This document shows positions 1 to 9,473 of a stretch of 64,000 nucleotides of DNA, piece by piece; the first letter of the stretch is position 1; every line of letters begins with the position of its first letter. The notes beneath the pieces were generated by a model. The model was not told the DNA's origin. It searched no databases and was given only the letters and a program-made list of their open reading frames with translations. A program made the translations under genes and the position numbers. The stretch comes from a virus: the IMG/VR virus record IMGVR_UViG_3300050015_000990, positions 1 to 64,000 of that record. One strand, written 5' to 3'.

Positions 1-517
1 ATATGCAACTAATGCTTCTATTGGATTAGCTGGATTTGCAAAAGCAGCAAATTATTTACCACTTACGGGAGGCCTAATAAATGGGGGTGTTGGAATTATA
101 GGGGATTTTGCAGCAAACGGAACAATTATCAATTTCAATTCTGCCCCTCAAATAGTTACTTCCAATGTTGATATAACAGCTCATGGGACTACCCCAATTA
201 CAGATATGAATGGGATGAGCATAACATTTGTTCCTAAATCAACACAAGCATTTGTAATGTTTTCGGCTCCGTTCCATTCAAACATAACAGGTAGAGCATT
301 TGATCTTTACATTTATGTAAATGGCATAAATGTAAGACATGCACATGCTGCAATATATCAGCAGGATATGAACGTTGCATTTCAACATATTATAACAAAT
401 CTGATCCCGGGTGTTTCTGTTTTAATTAAAATAAGATGGACCGGGGATACAGCTATTCATCAAAGTGATTCTGCATCTGATTCAGAAAGAATTTTAACAG
501 TATTTGATCTATTCTAA
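1..517 (+). CDS. tail fibre or appendage protein, C-terminal part
   Basis: The reading frame is open from base 2 to the TAA at 515-517, so this is the last ~171 codons of a gene starting upstream of the window. The first visible residues include the YLPLTGG pattern followed by a glycine-rich stretch, which is common in repeated shaft segments of phage tail fibres. The rest is a beta-rich, His/Asn-containing C-terminal domain, as expected for a trimeric fibre tip. It is followed after 21 bases by another large structural gene on the same strand. Family membership is inferred from this local pattern only; the N-terminal attachment domain is not visible. Confidence 0.7.
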   Translation, partial: YATNASIGLAGFAKAANYLPLTGGLINGGVGIIGDFAANGTIINFNSAPQIVTSNVDITAHGTTPITDMNGMSITFVPKSTQAFVMFSAPFHSNITGRAFDLYIYVNGINVRHAHAAIYQQDMNVAFQHIITNLIPGVSVLIKIRWTGDTAIHQSDSASDSERILTVFDLF

Positions 518-538
518 TAAAATAAAAAACTTAATATA

Positions 539-2839
539 ATGGGAAATAATACAAATAGTTTCACTCAAACAGTAGTTGATTTAACAAGAAATGTTAATGT
601 TGCTTTAGAATTAATGTCGGGTATGAATCATTCAATGACTACTGAAGATGATGCTGTGGTTCTTACTGTTGAAGGCCAGGATCCTATCTCGGGGGATTCT
701 TCTACATATACTTATACAATGCCTTCTTATAGCTTTATTATAAACCAGTTAAATAGAATTACAAATACAGTTGATACATTTGTAAGTGGAAATGGTGTTG
801 TTCTTCTTAAAGATGGAACATATAGACAGGTAACAACAATTCCGGTAGCAAAATCTCCAGATCCAGTAATTGCTTTAGCAGCTCCAACAAAATTTAAAGT
901 AAGAGATAACTGGTTTTTTGAATCGATGATGTCTCCTCAACTTTTTGTAGAATTTGATCTTAAAGGAAAAATAGATGATCGTTCGGATAGAGCAGTTGTA
1001 AGAAGACTTATATTTGATAATTTTAATGATGAAGAAACTCAATGGTTCAAAGATAGTTTTATAGGACAGACATATAGTTATGAAGAAGCTACAAATATTC
1101 TTTCAATTAATGGAAAGAAATTCTGGGAAGATGAAGAAGTTCAAAATCTACCTCTTCAGCCAATGGAATATACTGGCGAATTTCTTATTACAAACAGAGC
1201 AGTTATTGAAAATGAGGAATGGTTTTATCTTGATACTCTTAATTTTGCATACACATCGGATCTAACAATCGTTAATGATCTTCAATTAAAAATAGGGGAT
1301 CAATTAAGATTTAATGATAGTTTATATAAAATTGCAAAAATAAATGTAACAGAAAATCGAGTTCAACTTACTCCTCTTGTTGGTCTCGGTAAACCTTCTC
1401 TTAATAATTATTTTAATATTTATACAACTCCATTCCAGGAAAAATTTCTGCAAATTCCAGTCGGATACAATGAATGCAATATTATTTTTATTAAAGGGGT
1501 CAATGATGATTTTAATATTATAGCAGATTCTTGGGGTGAGTGTGTTAATTTCTACACAAATGATCTTATTCTTAGTGGAAGTACAATAGATTTTGCAACT
1601 TATTATTTTAATTATATAGCTGATTTCGGAGTTCAACTTGAAGGTCAAGCAAAGGAAAAATTCATACCTGCTTTCTTTGGGCAAACTCCTTCAACCCCAG
1701 TTATTACAACTGATATGTTTGCTGTTAAGCAAATTAATACACAGATGAATGCTGCATTAGATACAGATGCTATTAAAAACACACAAACACAGATTGAAAG
1801 TACTAAAACAATTATTAACAGTCTAAAGACTACCATTGCTCAACAGAAAGCTCAACTTGTTGAATTAACTGATTCTGCAAGTAGATCAGATTTAAATTCT
1901 AAGATTACTGCAAACATAAATGATCTATCAAAGAAAACTATTGAATATCAATCCTTAGTTCGATCTCTTGCAACTGTTGCTTATGAGAATAGTGCTGTTA
2001 TGGCAGCTCCTAAATATCGTATTCGCGGATTCTTCCCAATACCGGATCCAGTAGGAATCCCTCTTCAGCAAATTATCCAATTTGAATATGCTTATCGTTA
2101 TCTTAAATTAGATAATACTGGAATAACTTTGAATACGTATGAACATGCTGATCCAAGTACAGGTCAAATTGTTAGAGGGGTATTCACTGATTGGAATGTT
2201 ATTCAGTCAGCAATTAAGCAAAAAGTATTTGATGCTTCAACACAAGCTTTTATTTGGCAAGAAGAAAATATTGCTGATGGAAATAAAAACAATATCAATC
2301 AAATTGATATTGCAATACAAAAAGGTGAAAAGGTTCAACTTAAAATTAGATCTATTTCTGAAGCTGGTTGGCCAAATAACCCTCTAAAATCTGATTGGTC
2401 CGAATCTGTAACTATTGAATTCCCTTCAAATCTTGAAGGATCAGATCAAATAGTTAATATTCTTTCTGATGCTGCAACTGAAGAAACAGCCATTAAATTA
2501 GATCAAACACTTAGTTCAGCTGGGGTTTATACTCACTTAGATGATAGTATTCCAAATCCAAATTCGGGATCGGGAACATATTTTAAACATCAAGCAGTTA
2601 ATCTTGCTTTTGATCTTAAAATTAAAAAAATTGATGGAATTATAACTGTAGTTAATACAACAGATTTGCAAACACAACTAGAAAGATTGTCAGAATATAC
2701 CTATGTAACTTTGACAAAACCTACAGCAGCAACCGATACAAATACATCAAAAACAGTTACTCTTCAGCAATTATTACAAGCAATGATCGATTCAAGTGCA
2801 TTTGGTGCAGCAATTTATGATCTTTTACCTATAATATAA
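539..2839 (+). CDS. large tail/baseplate structural protein with coiled coil and Fn3-like region
   Basis: A 766-residue protein of no family I recognise. Residues ~395-480 are rich in Gln, Lys, Thr and Ile in a heptad-like pattern and probably form a coiled coil. After it, a segment of the type KVQLKIRSISEAGW..SDWSE is typical of fibronectin-III or Ig-like beta-sandwiches. There is no signal peptide or membrane segment. It sits between a tail-fibre end and a 1556-residue structural protein with gaps of only 4-21 bases, so it belongs to the same transcript. A baseplate-to-fibre connector or tail protein is the most likely role; this is inferred from context. Confidence 0.6.
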   Translation: MGNNTNSFTQTVVDLTRNVNVALELMSGMNHSMTTEDDAVVLTVEGQDPISGDSSTYTYTMPSYSFIINQLNRITNTVDTFVSGNGVVLLKDGTYRQVTTIPVAKSPDPVIALAAPTKFKVRDNWFFESMMSPQLFVEFDLKGKIDDRSDRAVVRRLIFDNFNDEETQWFKDSFIGQTYSYEEATNILSINGKKFWEDEEVQNLPLQPMEYTGEFLITNRAVIENEEWFYLDTLNFAYTSDLTIVNDLQLKIGDQLRFNDSLYKIAKINVTENRVQLTPLVGLGKPSLNNYFNIYTTPFQEKFLQIPVGYNECNIIFIKGVNDDFNIIADSWGECVNFYTNDLILSGSTIDFATYYFNYIADFGVQLEGQAKEKFIPAFFGQTPSTPVITTDMFAVKQINTQMNAALDTDAIKNTQTQIESTKTIINSLKTTIAQQKAQLVELTDSASRSDLNSKITANINDLSKKTIEYQSLVRSLATVAYENSAVMAAPKYRIRGFFPIPDPVGIPLQQIIQFEYAYRYLKLDNTGITLNTYEHADPSTGQIVRGVFTDWNVIQSAIKQKVFDASTQAFIWQEENIADGNKNNINQIDIAIQKGEKVQLKIRSISEAGWPNNPLKSDWSESVTIEFPSNLEGSDQIVNILSDAATEETAIKLDQTLSSAGVYTHLDDSIPNPNSGSGTYFKHQAVNLAFDLKIKKIDGIITVVNTTDLQTQLERLSEYTYVTLTKPTAATDTNTSKTVTLQQLLQAMIDSSAFGAAIYDLLPII

Positions 2840-2843
2840 AAAT

Positions 2844-5800
2844 ATGAAGCAATTCAACAGTACAGCTATATTAACTTCTAAAAATCCAGAAGCATTTTTA
2901 AATTTTGTTCACGAAACAACCGATTATCTAATTATTCCGGAATGCTCTATTGGATTAAAAATACTTTACGTTAATGGGTTAGATGTGAATGCTTATTCAG
3001 CTTCTTTAGGATATGCTCTCCAACTTAATGCAGCTAATGATTTAGCTTCATTTAATATTTATACGAGTATAAACTCTTCTTTTGATGCTAACCTTGTATT
3101 TCATTTTTATGATTCTTTTTTAAATCCTGTTCCTTCTCAAGATGTTTCCATTTCAATTTGGAATAGACCATTTTTTGTTTCTTCAGGAGTAGTAAACACC
3201 TTTAATAATGAAGATATTCTTGTAGATGACGAAGCATCTTATTTGTTAATGAGAAGTAATCCTAAATTTACAGGAAATATTAAATTGCGTGTTAATGAAA
3301 AGAATGAACTATATTTAGACACTTTTAAAGTTTCTGATATTCTTTCAAATAAAAAATATCGTAAGCAAAAAGTTTCTGGAAATAGCGTTCTTTCAAGTGA
3401 TATAAGAAATACATTCCAAACATTACCTTTAGGAGAACTTTATCGAGTCGATGTAGATAATACTCTTTTGATTGGAGTTCCTAAAACTGATTATAAGAAT
3501 CAATATAATACAACTTATAATTACGGAGCATATCTTATTAAAGATGAATTATATACCGAGGATAATGCCCTATTAGCTCCCCTTTGGATTAATTCGAAAT
3601 TACCAAATTATTTTGCTATATTCAGATTAGATGGAGTTTATAATCAAGAAACTTATGATGTATCCTCTTTAACTAATTTGGCATTTAAATATTTTGAGCA
3701 AAGTGATATAGTAAAAAGCTGGAGTTTACGTCCGGAAGCTCCTTTAGGAAAATATTTAAATACTCACTTAAAAGATCTTGTAAAGATTCAAGCTCCTGTA
3801 TTTTTATCATTAACAGATCCTGATGCTTCTATAGCTGATTCCAATGACGATCCAAATACATGGTATGGAATAGCTGTTGATAAAGGCGTACTTACAGGAA
3901 GATCCGAAACTCCATATTTCTTTAATCAGAAAGCAAGCAACTTTACAGATTTAAATGCTTTCGTTTCCCAGGGATTTGAAAGACAATCATTATTAATTCC
4001 AAACATTATTAATCTTGAATATGTTTTTGATGATAATGATGTAAGCCTTTATTCTATGAAAAGATATTTCGGTCTTTACTTAACCGAAAATATTTTATAT
4101 AATATTGCATATTATTCTGATTCATCGAGCGGTCCTATTCAAATTTTATCTCTTGATGGCAATGATAGTAGTGTTTTCATGCATTCTTCTATTTTTGATT
4201 CAAGCGGAAATATTCTTTCAGATTATGCAAATAGAATTTTTGTGTTAAATGATGAAGTCCAGTTAAAAAGATTTAAAAATGTAAATGAAATTAATGAAAC
4301 TGTATTTAATGAATATGTAAGCAAACCTTATAAAAATTTATTTACTATTCCTGTTGAAAAAGTAAACATTAATCCTTTCATTACTTTAACTCTTAATAAT
4401 ACTCTCGAACAAGGAGAACATTTAAGAATTATAAATAAAACTCAAAACAAGATCTGGGAGATCTTTAGTGTTGATGCTTCTCAATTTAAGTGTGACAAAT
4501 ATTGTACAATTTCTGAAAATCCAGGTTATCCAACTGTTTATAGAACTTATTTTGACTTTAATGGAAATATTTCATATCAGATAAAACAAATTCAAGAAGC
4601 TTTTGATCTTTTTGGAGAATATGAAGGAGCTCAATTTAGAGCTGGGGTTAGAGGATCTAATTGGGTATCCCTTATCCTCAATGATGATGCAAGTACTACA
4701 GAAGAATGGGCATTCCAGAGAATTACATCTTCAACTTTAAATAATTTTGGTGATTCTTCTTCTGGATTTAATAATGCAGCATTCCCAGGAGATATTACAT
4801 TTTTTGGAAGACTTACACCAAATTCGAGTGATTTTGAAATAATCCCTCCTAATTCTTCTTATGGCCCTATTGATTTTGAATTATATGGGGCTCGCCAATC
4901 CATTAAGATTAATTTATTTAATAGAGGGTCTAGAAATCTTTATAGCTTTGATTCCTCTGATAATATTTTACATAAATTTACAAATCCTACTTTATACCAG
5001 GGAATGGATATGTGGTATAGAAAAATTCAGGGTTTTAATATAACAACTCAATCATCTTCAGATAATTATCAATATGTCAAAGATCCTTATCATATTATTG
5101 ATAGAGTTCTCGTTATGACAGATGTAGATATATTAACTCTTAAAGACCAGTGGAATGCTTCTAGCATTTATCCACTAAAAATCTCTTTAATGGGGGTTAA
5201 TCCGGTCAAAGATATTGATTATACAGTTTATGATGCATCCTTAGGATTCCAAAGCGAATACTGGTATGCAAGAAATGATGATGTTAGTAGTTATTATATT
5301 GTTGTTGATGTCTGTTCAAATTATATTGTTGATATTCCAGGATCCTATGTTATTAAATCAGGAACAGGAATTATTGAAAAAGATAATTCTTCTCTTTCAT
5401 ATGGGCCTCTTACTTTATTTAATACTTTTAATTCAAGTATAAATTTAGTGGCTGCATCTCAAACTTTAGTAACTTATGCTATTTTAGATGGGTCTTTTAA
5501 TTATAAATCTCTTAATAGTTCCACCAAAGAAGAAAATATTAACGATTATTATGCTTCTAATACTTTATTAAAATATGGGTTAACTATTCCTCAAGTTTCG
5601 AAATGGGTAGGCCTTGGAACCGATGTTCGAAATAATCCCCTTCGATTGATTTTAGATAGCTCTATTTTTGATGTTAGCACTAATTTTATTCCAACAAGTA
5701 CGAGCTTTTCACAAGAAATCTCTTATTCTTCTTTCAAATATCTTGGAACTAGCGGAAGAGCATGGGAGAGTTATGTATTCTATGATATAAATGATGTAAT

Positions 5801-7514
5801 CCCGGATGCAAGTTCTTTCATAACTCTCAAAGATGCTATGTTTAAGTATCCATATGTGGATTATTTTTCTAAGCTTTTATATTCTAATTATAATGTAGAT
5901 GCTACAAAGACTCGTTCTTCAATAGTTTATTACAATGGATATAAAAATACTATTGATACAATTTTGCTAGGGTTAAATTTATCCCTTAAAATTGAAAATG
6001 TTGCAAAGAGTGTTTTAGACATAAAGAACTATGATAGATATAGATTTTCTTTCATGTCCACAACTTCTAGAAATAAAGATAACAAACGTCCTATTGAAGT
6101 TATTATCAATGAAAACACCAAAACAATCTTAATGATTTGGTACCAGGGAAATGACGAGCTTAATTACAATATGAGATATTCTTCATTTCTTCCAGGAAAA
6201 GCTTTATTAGACCCTTCTGATAATGGTTTTATTTCAGGAGCAAACCAAGAATTATTTTCCTTTGTTAAAACCCCATATTATGTAAATAATTCTACAATTC
6301 AGAAATCTATTTTAAAATTTTATGATACTCTTGCCACATATGATTCTTCAACAGCTCGACTATATGCTCAATTAAATAAGAATTTAAATGGATTTAATTC
6401 TGCTTGGAATGCTCCTGGAGCAAACACTATTACTGGCAGTGTATTTACTGTAAATGGTGATAGCTATAATACCTTTTCTCAATATGTAGATTATATTTAT
6501 AACCAAAATGCTAATGCTTTTGGAGATTATGTAGAAAATTATGGATATAATTATAATAGCAATACCAACTGGTATGTAAACAATACTACAAATATTGACA
6601 CATTAAAATATTTTCTTTCATCATCTTTTAATTATGTGATGTATTACATATTGCGTGGGGATGAGGTTTATAATAGCTATGATTTTGGAATACTTAATCC
6701 TATGACTATCACAATTAATCCTCCGAGAACATATAGAAATATGTATACTTACAATGGATGGTTTAAACCAAAATTTAATTCCATTCTAGATTTTAAATCA
6801 GATGAAAATGCAGAATTAATTAATGCAGCTGATAAAGATTTTATATTCAGCAATACTAATTTAAGATTATATAATAGCATTCCTCAATTATGGTATAATA
6901 AAGTTGTAACTGCTGTTTCTGCCAATGATATTAGTATAGGAAATGCTATTTCATATGTTTCTAATTTTAATGTCTTTAAAGCTCTGTGGGATGCAGATTA
7001 TTATTTTAATTCGCAATTAGGCTCTTATATTGATGGCTATGAATCCCCAAATGAGCTTCCAGCTTTCTTTGGTTCAAAACTTGTAAAATTACCAGACCAA
7101 TTAACTCTTGAAAATTGGGATATTACTACAGCATCTTTTTCAAAGACAGCTACCGAAATTACTTTGTCCTTTAATTTATCAAGGATAATTTTGAATATGT
7201 TTAAAAATAATTCTGCTTTTACAAGTAACTGGAATGGATTATCAAATGCAGATAATATCATAGATTCCTATATCAGGAATACCATCATAACTTACTATAA
7301 TTTTAGTACTCCAAAGATTAGGGTAGATTTTTATTACAAACCATATATAACACAAACTCTATTCTATACTTATGATTCAAATTTTATTAATGACGGAAAA
7401 CAGAATTTTAATGGTCAATTAGTATATGAAAATGATGAATACATTTATCGAATGGTTGTTCCTATTACAGGAAACTATTCTTATTTTGCAAAATTTACAA
7501 TGACGGAGAAATAA
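2844..7514 (+). CDS. giant structural protein, probable tail/baseplate component
   Basis: A 1556-residue protein, the largest in the window, unusually rich in Ser, Asn, Tyr and Asp and poor in Cys, with no recognisable catalytic motif, signal peptide or membrane segment. The composition is that of an extended, beta-rich virion protein. It starts 4 bases after the previous stop and ends 3 bases before the next start. The start ATG has only A/T upstream. A large baseplate, fibre or tail-tip subunit is inferred from size, composition and neighbours. I do not recognise the family. Confidence 0.6.
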   Translation: MKQFNSTAILTSKNPEAFLNFVHETTDYLIIPECSIGLKILYVNGLDVNAYSASLGYALQLNAANDLASFNIYTSINSSFDANLVFHFYDSFLNPVPSQDVSISIWNRPFFVSSGVVNTFNNEDILVDDEASYLLMRSNPKFTGNIKLRVNEKNELYLDTFKVSDILSNKKYRKQKVSGNSVLSSDIRNTFQTLPLGELYRVDVDNTLLIGVPKTDYKNQYNTTYNYGAYLIKDELYTEDNALLAPLWINSKLPNYFAIFRLDGVYNQETYDVSSLTNLAFKYFEQSDIVKSWSLRPEAPLGKYLNTHLKDLVKIQAPVFLSLTDPDASIADSNDDPNTWYGIAVDKGVLTGRSETPYFFNQKASNFTDLNAFVSQGFERQSLLIPNIINLEYVFDDNDVSLYSMKRYFGLYLTENILYNIAYYSDSSSGPIQILSLDGNDSSVFMHSSIFDSSGNILSDYANRIFVLNDEVQLKRFKNVNEINETVFNEYVSKPYKNLFTIPVEKVNINPFITLTLNNTLEQGEHLRIINKTQNKIWEIFSVDASQFKCDKYCTISENPGYPTVYRTYFDFNGNISYQIKQIQEAFDLFGEYEGAQFRAGVRGSNWVSLILNDDASTTEEWAFQRITSSTLNNFGDSSSGFNNAAFPGDITFFGRLTPNSSDFEIIPPNSSYGPIDFELYGARQSIKINLFNRGSRNLYSFDSSDNILHKFTNPTLYQGMDMWYRKIQGFNITTQSSSDNYQYVKDPYHIIDRVLVMTDVDILTLKDQWNASSIYPLKISLMGVNPVKDIDYTVYDASLGFQSEYWYARNDDVSSYYIVVDVCSNYIVDIPGSYVIKSGTGIIEKDNSSLSYGPLTLFNTFNSSINLVAASQTLVTYAILDGSFNYKSLNSSTKEENINDYYASNTLLKYGLTIPQVSKWVGLGTDVRNNPLRLILDSSIFDVSTNFIPTSTSFSQEISYSSFKYLGTSGRAWESYVFYDINDVIPDASSFITLKDAMFKYPYVDYFSKLLYSNYNVDATKTRSSIVYYNGYKNTIDTILLGLNLSLKIENVAKSVLDIKNYDRYRFSFMSTTSRNKDNKRPIEVIINENTKTILMIWYQGNDELNYNMRYSSFLPGKALLDPSDNGFISGANQELFSFVKTPYYVNNSTIQKSILKFYDTLATYDSSTARLYAQLNKNLNGFNSAWNAPGANTITGSVFTVNGDSYNTFSQYVDYIYNQNANAFGDYVENYGYNYNSNTNWYVNNTTNIDTLKYFLSSSFNYVMYYILRGDEVYNSYDFGILNPMTITINPPRTYRNMYTYNGWFKPKFNSILDFKSDENAELINAADKDFIFSNTNLRLYNSIPQLWYNKVVTAVSANDISIGNAISYVSNFNVFKALWDADYYFNSQLGSYIDGYESPNELPAFFGSKLVKLPDQLTLENWDITTASFSKTATEITLSFNLSRIILNMFKNNSAFTSNWNGLSNADNIIDSYIRNTIITYYNFSTPKIRVDFYYKPYITQTLFYTYDSNFINDGKQNFNGQLVYENDEYIYRMVVPITGNYSYFAKFTMTEK

Positions 7515-7517
7515 AAT

Positions 7518-9452
7518 ATGAAATTTGAATATTCACCTGGTTTAATAGGATACGGGGCTAAAGGAGCTGATGGTTCTTCTGGCTTACAAGGATTGGCAAT
7601 TTACTTTACCGATTACAATCCTCTTAGTGATAGAATTACACTCAAAAGTGCAATAGAAAATAATGAAGTACTCTGGTCCACTGCTATCCCGGGAACAAAA
7701 CTTCCAGGTGAAAGAAAGTATGCTATTAATGATTTAACAGTTGATTCTAGAGGATTTGTTTATAGAATTACGGATTCGGTAAATGGTGATTATATCAATA
7801 CCGGAATGTCCCTAAACAAATCATCGTTTTTCCAATTGGGTACAGAATCGGATAATGGCTTTTCAAGATATTTTAATAAACTAGATACTTCTTTAAGATA
7901 TATTATTGATAATGTTTTTACAGATAGTTTAGGAATAAATTATATTTTATCCCCTTCGAAAATATATGGAATAGCTCCTAAGAATTTTGCAAGAATTGAA
8001 TATTCAAATGTTGATGCATCTTATTATAATGCTTTTTCTCTTTATTCATCAGGAGAAAATGTAAATTCCGATGATCATAAATCGTTAGCAATTGTTGAAG
8101 AAATTGCTTCAAATAAATTTCATATAGGAAATATAGATAGCAGTAATTTATTTAGAGATGTAGATTTGATATTAGATGTTTCTTCTTTGAGATATACAAG
8201 AGAAATCGGAAATCAATTTAATAAAAATACAATAGTTGGAACTGTTTTAACAAATGCTGAAAAAAATCCAAATACTTTATTTGATAATAGTTTTACATCT
8301 TTGCCTGCATCTTTTTCATGTATATCCGCTCCTACCCATGTAACTATTAATTGGGTACTATCTGATTTTTGCTCAGATCCATGCTCAGGTATACTTTATT
8401 TTTATAAAAAAGAGGATGCTTCGGGAAATTATACAATGGATCCTTCGATGCTAAGGCCTTTAGTATTTCATAATGTTGACCCCGTTGGAAATATAACCAT
8501 AAGCGCTTTAACACTAAATCAGACTTATGAATATTTCATGAGTGTTTGCAAAAATGGATGGGAAAGAAATTCAAAAATTCAGCCGATTGCCACTACTGAT
8601 ACTCTCGGCTTTTTTACTATTATTAATCCGGCTCCCCCAGCATTAATTCTTCCGGCAATTTCTTCTAAAAATGCAATATCTATTACAACAAATTCTTTTA
8701 CTGGATGGACTCTTGCAGTTGATAAAAATTGGATTTCTGCTCTTCAAAAAGATACGACAATTCCAATTACCGGAAATCCTGTTGCAGGACCTTATATTTT
8801 TGATGTAAGTCTTTCAGCATATAATGGATATACTCAGAGAACTGGAACTCTTACATTTAATTCAGAAGCAGGTATAAAAACAATTGGGATTACACAAAAT
8901 AGAAGATTGCCAATGTCGCATTCGGTTTATATGAGTTCCTATATTAATACTGTCTCCGATGCTAGGAGTCGAATTGTATTTGATCCTCCTTTAACTACAG
9001 GACAATCAGTAACGATTAATGCGTATATACATGCTAAATCTAGAGCAAGAGGGGGAAGTCATACTGCGGATACTCATACTCAAATTTCAGTTTATAAAAA
9101 TGGTATTTCAGTTGCAAATACATTAGCATATGCTCATTCAGCTACCAATACTAATCATTGTGAAACACAAGAACTATATTTTACTCTTGCTGGTATTACA
9201 AGTGCTGATATTATAGAAGTAAGACAAGGTCCTGCATTTGATTGTGTATATTGGACATCTGGAACAAATGGATGGGAAGAGGGGGCTGCTTATATAGAAC
9301 TAAATAGTGTAACTGATGGATATGATACATTTAATATCGACTCAACAAGAAAAATCTGGAATGTCACTAGAATATCTTGTAATTGTGGAACAAACTGTAA
9401 TTTTGTTTCCTGGATTGATTTAATTCCTACCGCACTTCCGACATGTACTTAA
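7518..9452 (+). CDS. tail protein with collagen-like start and BACON-like domain
   Basis: A 644-residue protein beginning with a short Gly-X-Y stretch (GAKGADGSSGLQG, residues ~12-25). It then has a domain shared with the next gene (FTDYNPLSDRI, a DNGF.RYFN segment, IYGI..NFARIE). Around residues 375-460 there is a BACON/Ig-like beta-sandwich: a Trp-containing strand, then RTGTLTFNSEAGIKTIGITQ, the characteristic end of that family. The C-terminus is a separate beta-rich domain with several Cys. BACON domains are typical of Bacteroidota and their phages and are thought to bind glycans or mucin. Host-surface adhesion is inferred. Confidence 0.65.
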   Translation: MKFEYSPGLIGYGAKGADGSSGLQGLAIYFTDYNPLSDRITLKSAIENNEVLWSTAIPGTKLPGERKYAINDLTVDSRGFVYRITDSVNGDYINTGMSLNKSSFFQLGTESDNGFSRYFNKLDTSLRYIIDNVFTDSLGINYILSPSKIYGIAPKNFARIEYSNVDASYYNAFSLYSSGENVNSDDHKSLAIVEEIASNKFHIGNIDSSNLFRDVDLILDVSSLRYTREIGNQFNKNTIVGTVLTNAEKNPNTLFDNSFTSLPASFSCISAPTHVTINWVLSDFCSDPCSGILYFYKKEDASGNYTMDPSMLRPLVFHNVDPVGNITISALTLNQTYEYFMSVCKNGWERNSKIQPIATTDTLGFFTIINPAPPALILPAISSKNAISITTNSFTGWTLAVDKNWISALQKDTTIPITGNPVAGPYIFDVSLSAYNGYTQRTGTLTFNSEAGIKTIGITQNRRLPMSHSVYMSSYINTVSDARSRIVFDPPLTTGQSVTINAYIHAKSRARGGSHTADTHTQISVYKNGISVANTLAYAHSATNTNHCETQELYFTLAGITSADIIEVRQGPAFDCVYWTSGTNGWEEGAAYIELNSVTDGYDTFNIDSTRKIWNVTRISCNCGTNCNFVSWIDLIPTALPTCT

Positions 9453-9473
9453 AATTAAATATATAAATAGAAT

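Noticed and set aside
1322-1836. - strand frames within the first structural genes
   Set aside because: They lie opposite long coding frames, are Ile/Lys/Asn-rich reverse-complement artefacts, and have no operon context.
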